Below are positions 63,164 to 64,000 of a DNA stretch of 64,000 nt, in pieces. The notes beneath the pieces are model-generated. The model did no database searches. It was not told the origin of the DNA and worked only from the letters and a program-made list of their open reading frames with translations. The DNA comes from Paraspadella gotoi (Eukaryota > Chaetognatha). The stretch covers positions 1,660,063 to 1,724,062 of the forward strand of contig CM119271.1 of assembly GCA_051294375.1 (NCBI GenBank), in the 5' to 3' direction. Both the position numbers and the translations under genes were made by a program. Numbering within the stretch: position 1 is the first letter of the stretch; every line of letters begins with the position of its first letter.

Positions 63164-63270
63164 AAAGAAAAGAAAAGAAAAGAAAAGAAAAGACAAAAAA
63201 AGAAAAGACAAAACGAGACAAGACAAGACAAAACAAAACAAAACAAGACAAGACAAGACAAGACAAAATA
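63164..63270. repeat. (AAAAG)n grading into (ACAAG/ACAAA)n
   Basis: Pentanucleotide units change stepwise from AAAAG to AAAAC to ACAAG over about 100 bp, a pattern expected from replication slippage with point changes. Both strands give long but meaningless open frames. Confidence 0.9.
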
Positions 63271-64000
63271 AAGTGAGAAGGAATTATCGTGAGTTTTCGT
63301 TGTGAAAGTCTGTGAGTTCACGGTTGGGAAATTTGGTGATTTGGTTCGATTTAAAATTTTTTTTGAAACTATAATTTAACGAACGTAAAATACACATTGC
63401 GTTAGTTATTATTATTCAAAAATTTTATTTGTTTAAAACTGATTTAATTTTTTTTTATCAAATGCGGAGGAGAAAATCTGTTAGCGCAAAACAAAAAGAA
63501 AGCAAACAATGGAAACGACGACAAAAAAGTAATAATGAAAGAAATGAATGAATGATCGGGGAAAGAGAGTGTGAAGATGCCAAGTTGATGCAACTAAGTT
63601 GATTTTTATTTTATTAATATCAAAAACGATATTATCCAGATTCAAAAACAGTAGATATATTTTAAGTGAAAGAATTATTTCCTAATTTTCAAGGGTTAGA
63701 GGGATAGCAGTAGTCGTCACTTTAGAGATAACCTCTCGATTATCAAATTCATGATTATTTATTATTATGTATACTATCTAAACTAGTTAAATAAACAAGT
63801 TAAAATACAAAGATAGGCCTCGTATTGTAACGCAGCATAAGCACCCGCCACTTTAAATGATTTACTACTATATGCAAATGAGATTGATGACCATCTGTGA
63901 GGAGAGATCAAATTGGGGTGCGAAAAAGTAGCCGAAAGGGGGTTTTGATTGAGAGAAGGTGGTCGTTTTAGGGTGGGAAGGGGGACAAGAGAAGGAAGAG
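63271..64000. other. No gene seen
   Basis: This is AT-rich sequence to the end of the window. A 20-bp phrase around the octamer ATTTGCAT (about 63871-63890, minus strand) also occurs near 57367-57386 on the + strand. Confidence 0.4.

Noticed and set aside
62004-63266. 420-residue frame across a gap on the minus strand
   Set aside because: Most of it is N. The remainder is Arg/His/Leu from the complement of GAY/GAR repeats and Cys/Leu/Phe from the ACAAG repeat.

Overview
The window is eukaryotic genomic DNA from an animal, most likely an invertebrate and quite possibly an arthropod. The evidence is a spliced FoxG/sloppy-paired forkhead gene, two spliced family-18 chitinase genes with secretion signals, GT-AG introns of about 85 bp to 0.9 kb, and many interspersed repeats. 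The species cannot be named from the sequence. Simple repeats are extremely abundant: (GA/CT)n, (CGT/GAC)n, (ATT)n and kilobase-scale purine- or pyrimidine-only strands. They cover much of the non-coding DNA and create most of the long but meaningless open frames.

Layout. 1-17.8 kb has no gene that can be supported. It holds microsatellites, a diverged tandem repeat (1.5-2.3 kb), a terminal-inverted-repeat element (10.7-11.3 kb), MITE-like elements with telomere-like interiors (12.3 and 13.5 kb), and copies of an interspersed repeat of about 320 bp (9.3-9.7 and 15.7-16.65 kb). 17.85-22.5 kb holds a four-exon foxG gene on the + strand. It is preceded by a seven-unit, 21-bp-period array with CAATTA-type cores, and its first exon appears frameshifted. 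22.5-30.7 kb is mostly low-complexity DNA with one tRNA-derived SINE (minus strand, about 30 kb). 30.7-41.7 kb holds a compact set of minus-strand small genes: a RING-finger protein, a basic protein, an acidic Ala/Asp-rich protein, and the 3' exons of an unidentified gene. Part of this set is followed by two further error-rich copies of a unit of about 3.7 kb. Fixed 25-N gaps and indel-dominated differences suggest long-read gap filling and perhaps false duplication. 42.2-48.9 kb holds two tandem GH18 chitinase paralogues, both on the minus strand, each with six exons and the same intron positions and phases. 49-64 kb is again repeat-dominated. It contains a mariner-type MITE with perfect terminal inverted repeats (52.83-53.06 kb), an AACGGTTA palindrome cluster (52.2 kb), a ~0.48-kb inverted repeat (58.6 and 60.3 kb), an acidic-codon-like cryptic repeat (62.05-62.5 kb), and several large N gaps.

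The three loci do not form one pathway. FoxG is a developmental transcription factor with a Groucho-recruiting-type motif. The chitinases are secreted chitin hydrolases that arose by local duplication. The RING cluster is the least understood region: it could be host, viral or mobile in origin, and it is the best candidate for something undescribed.
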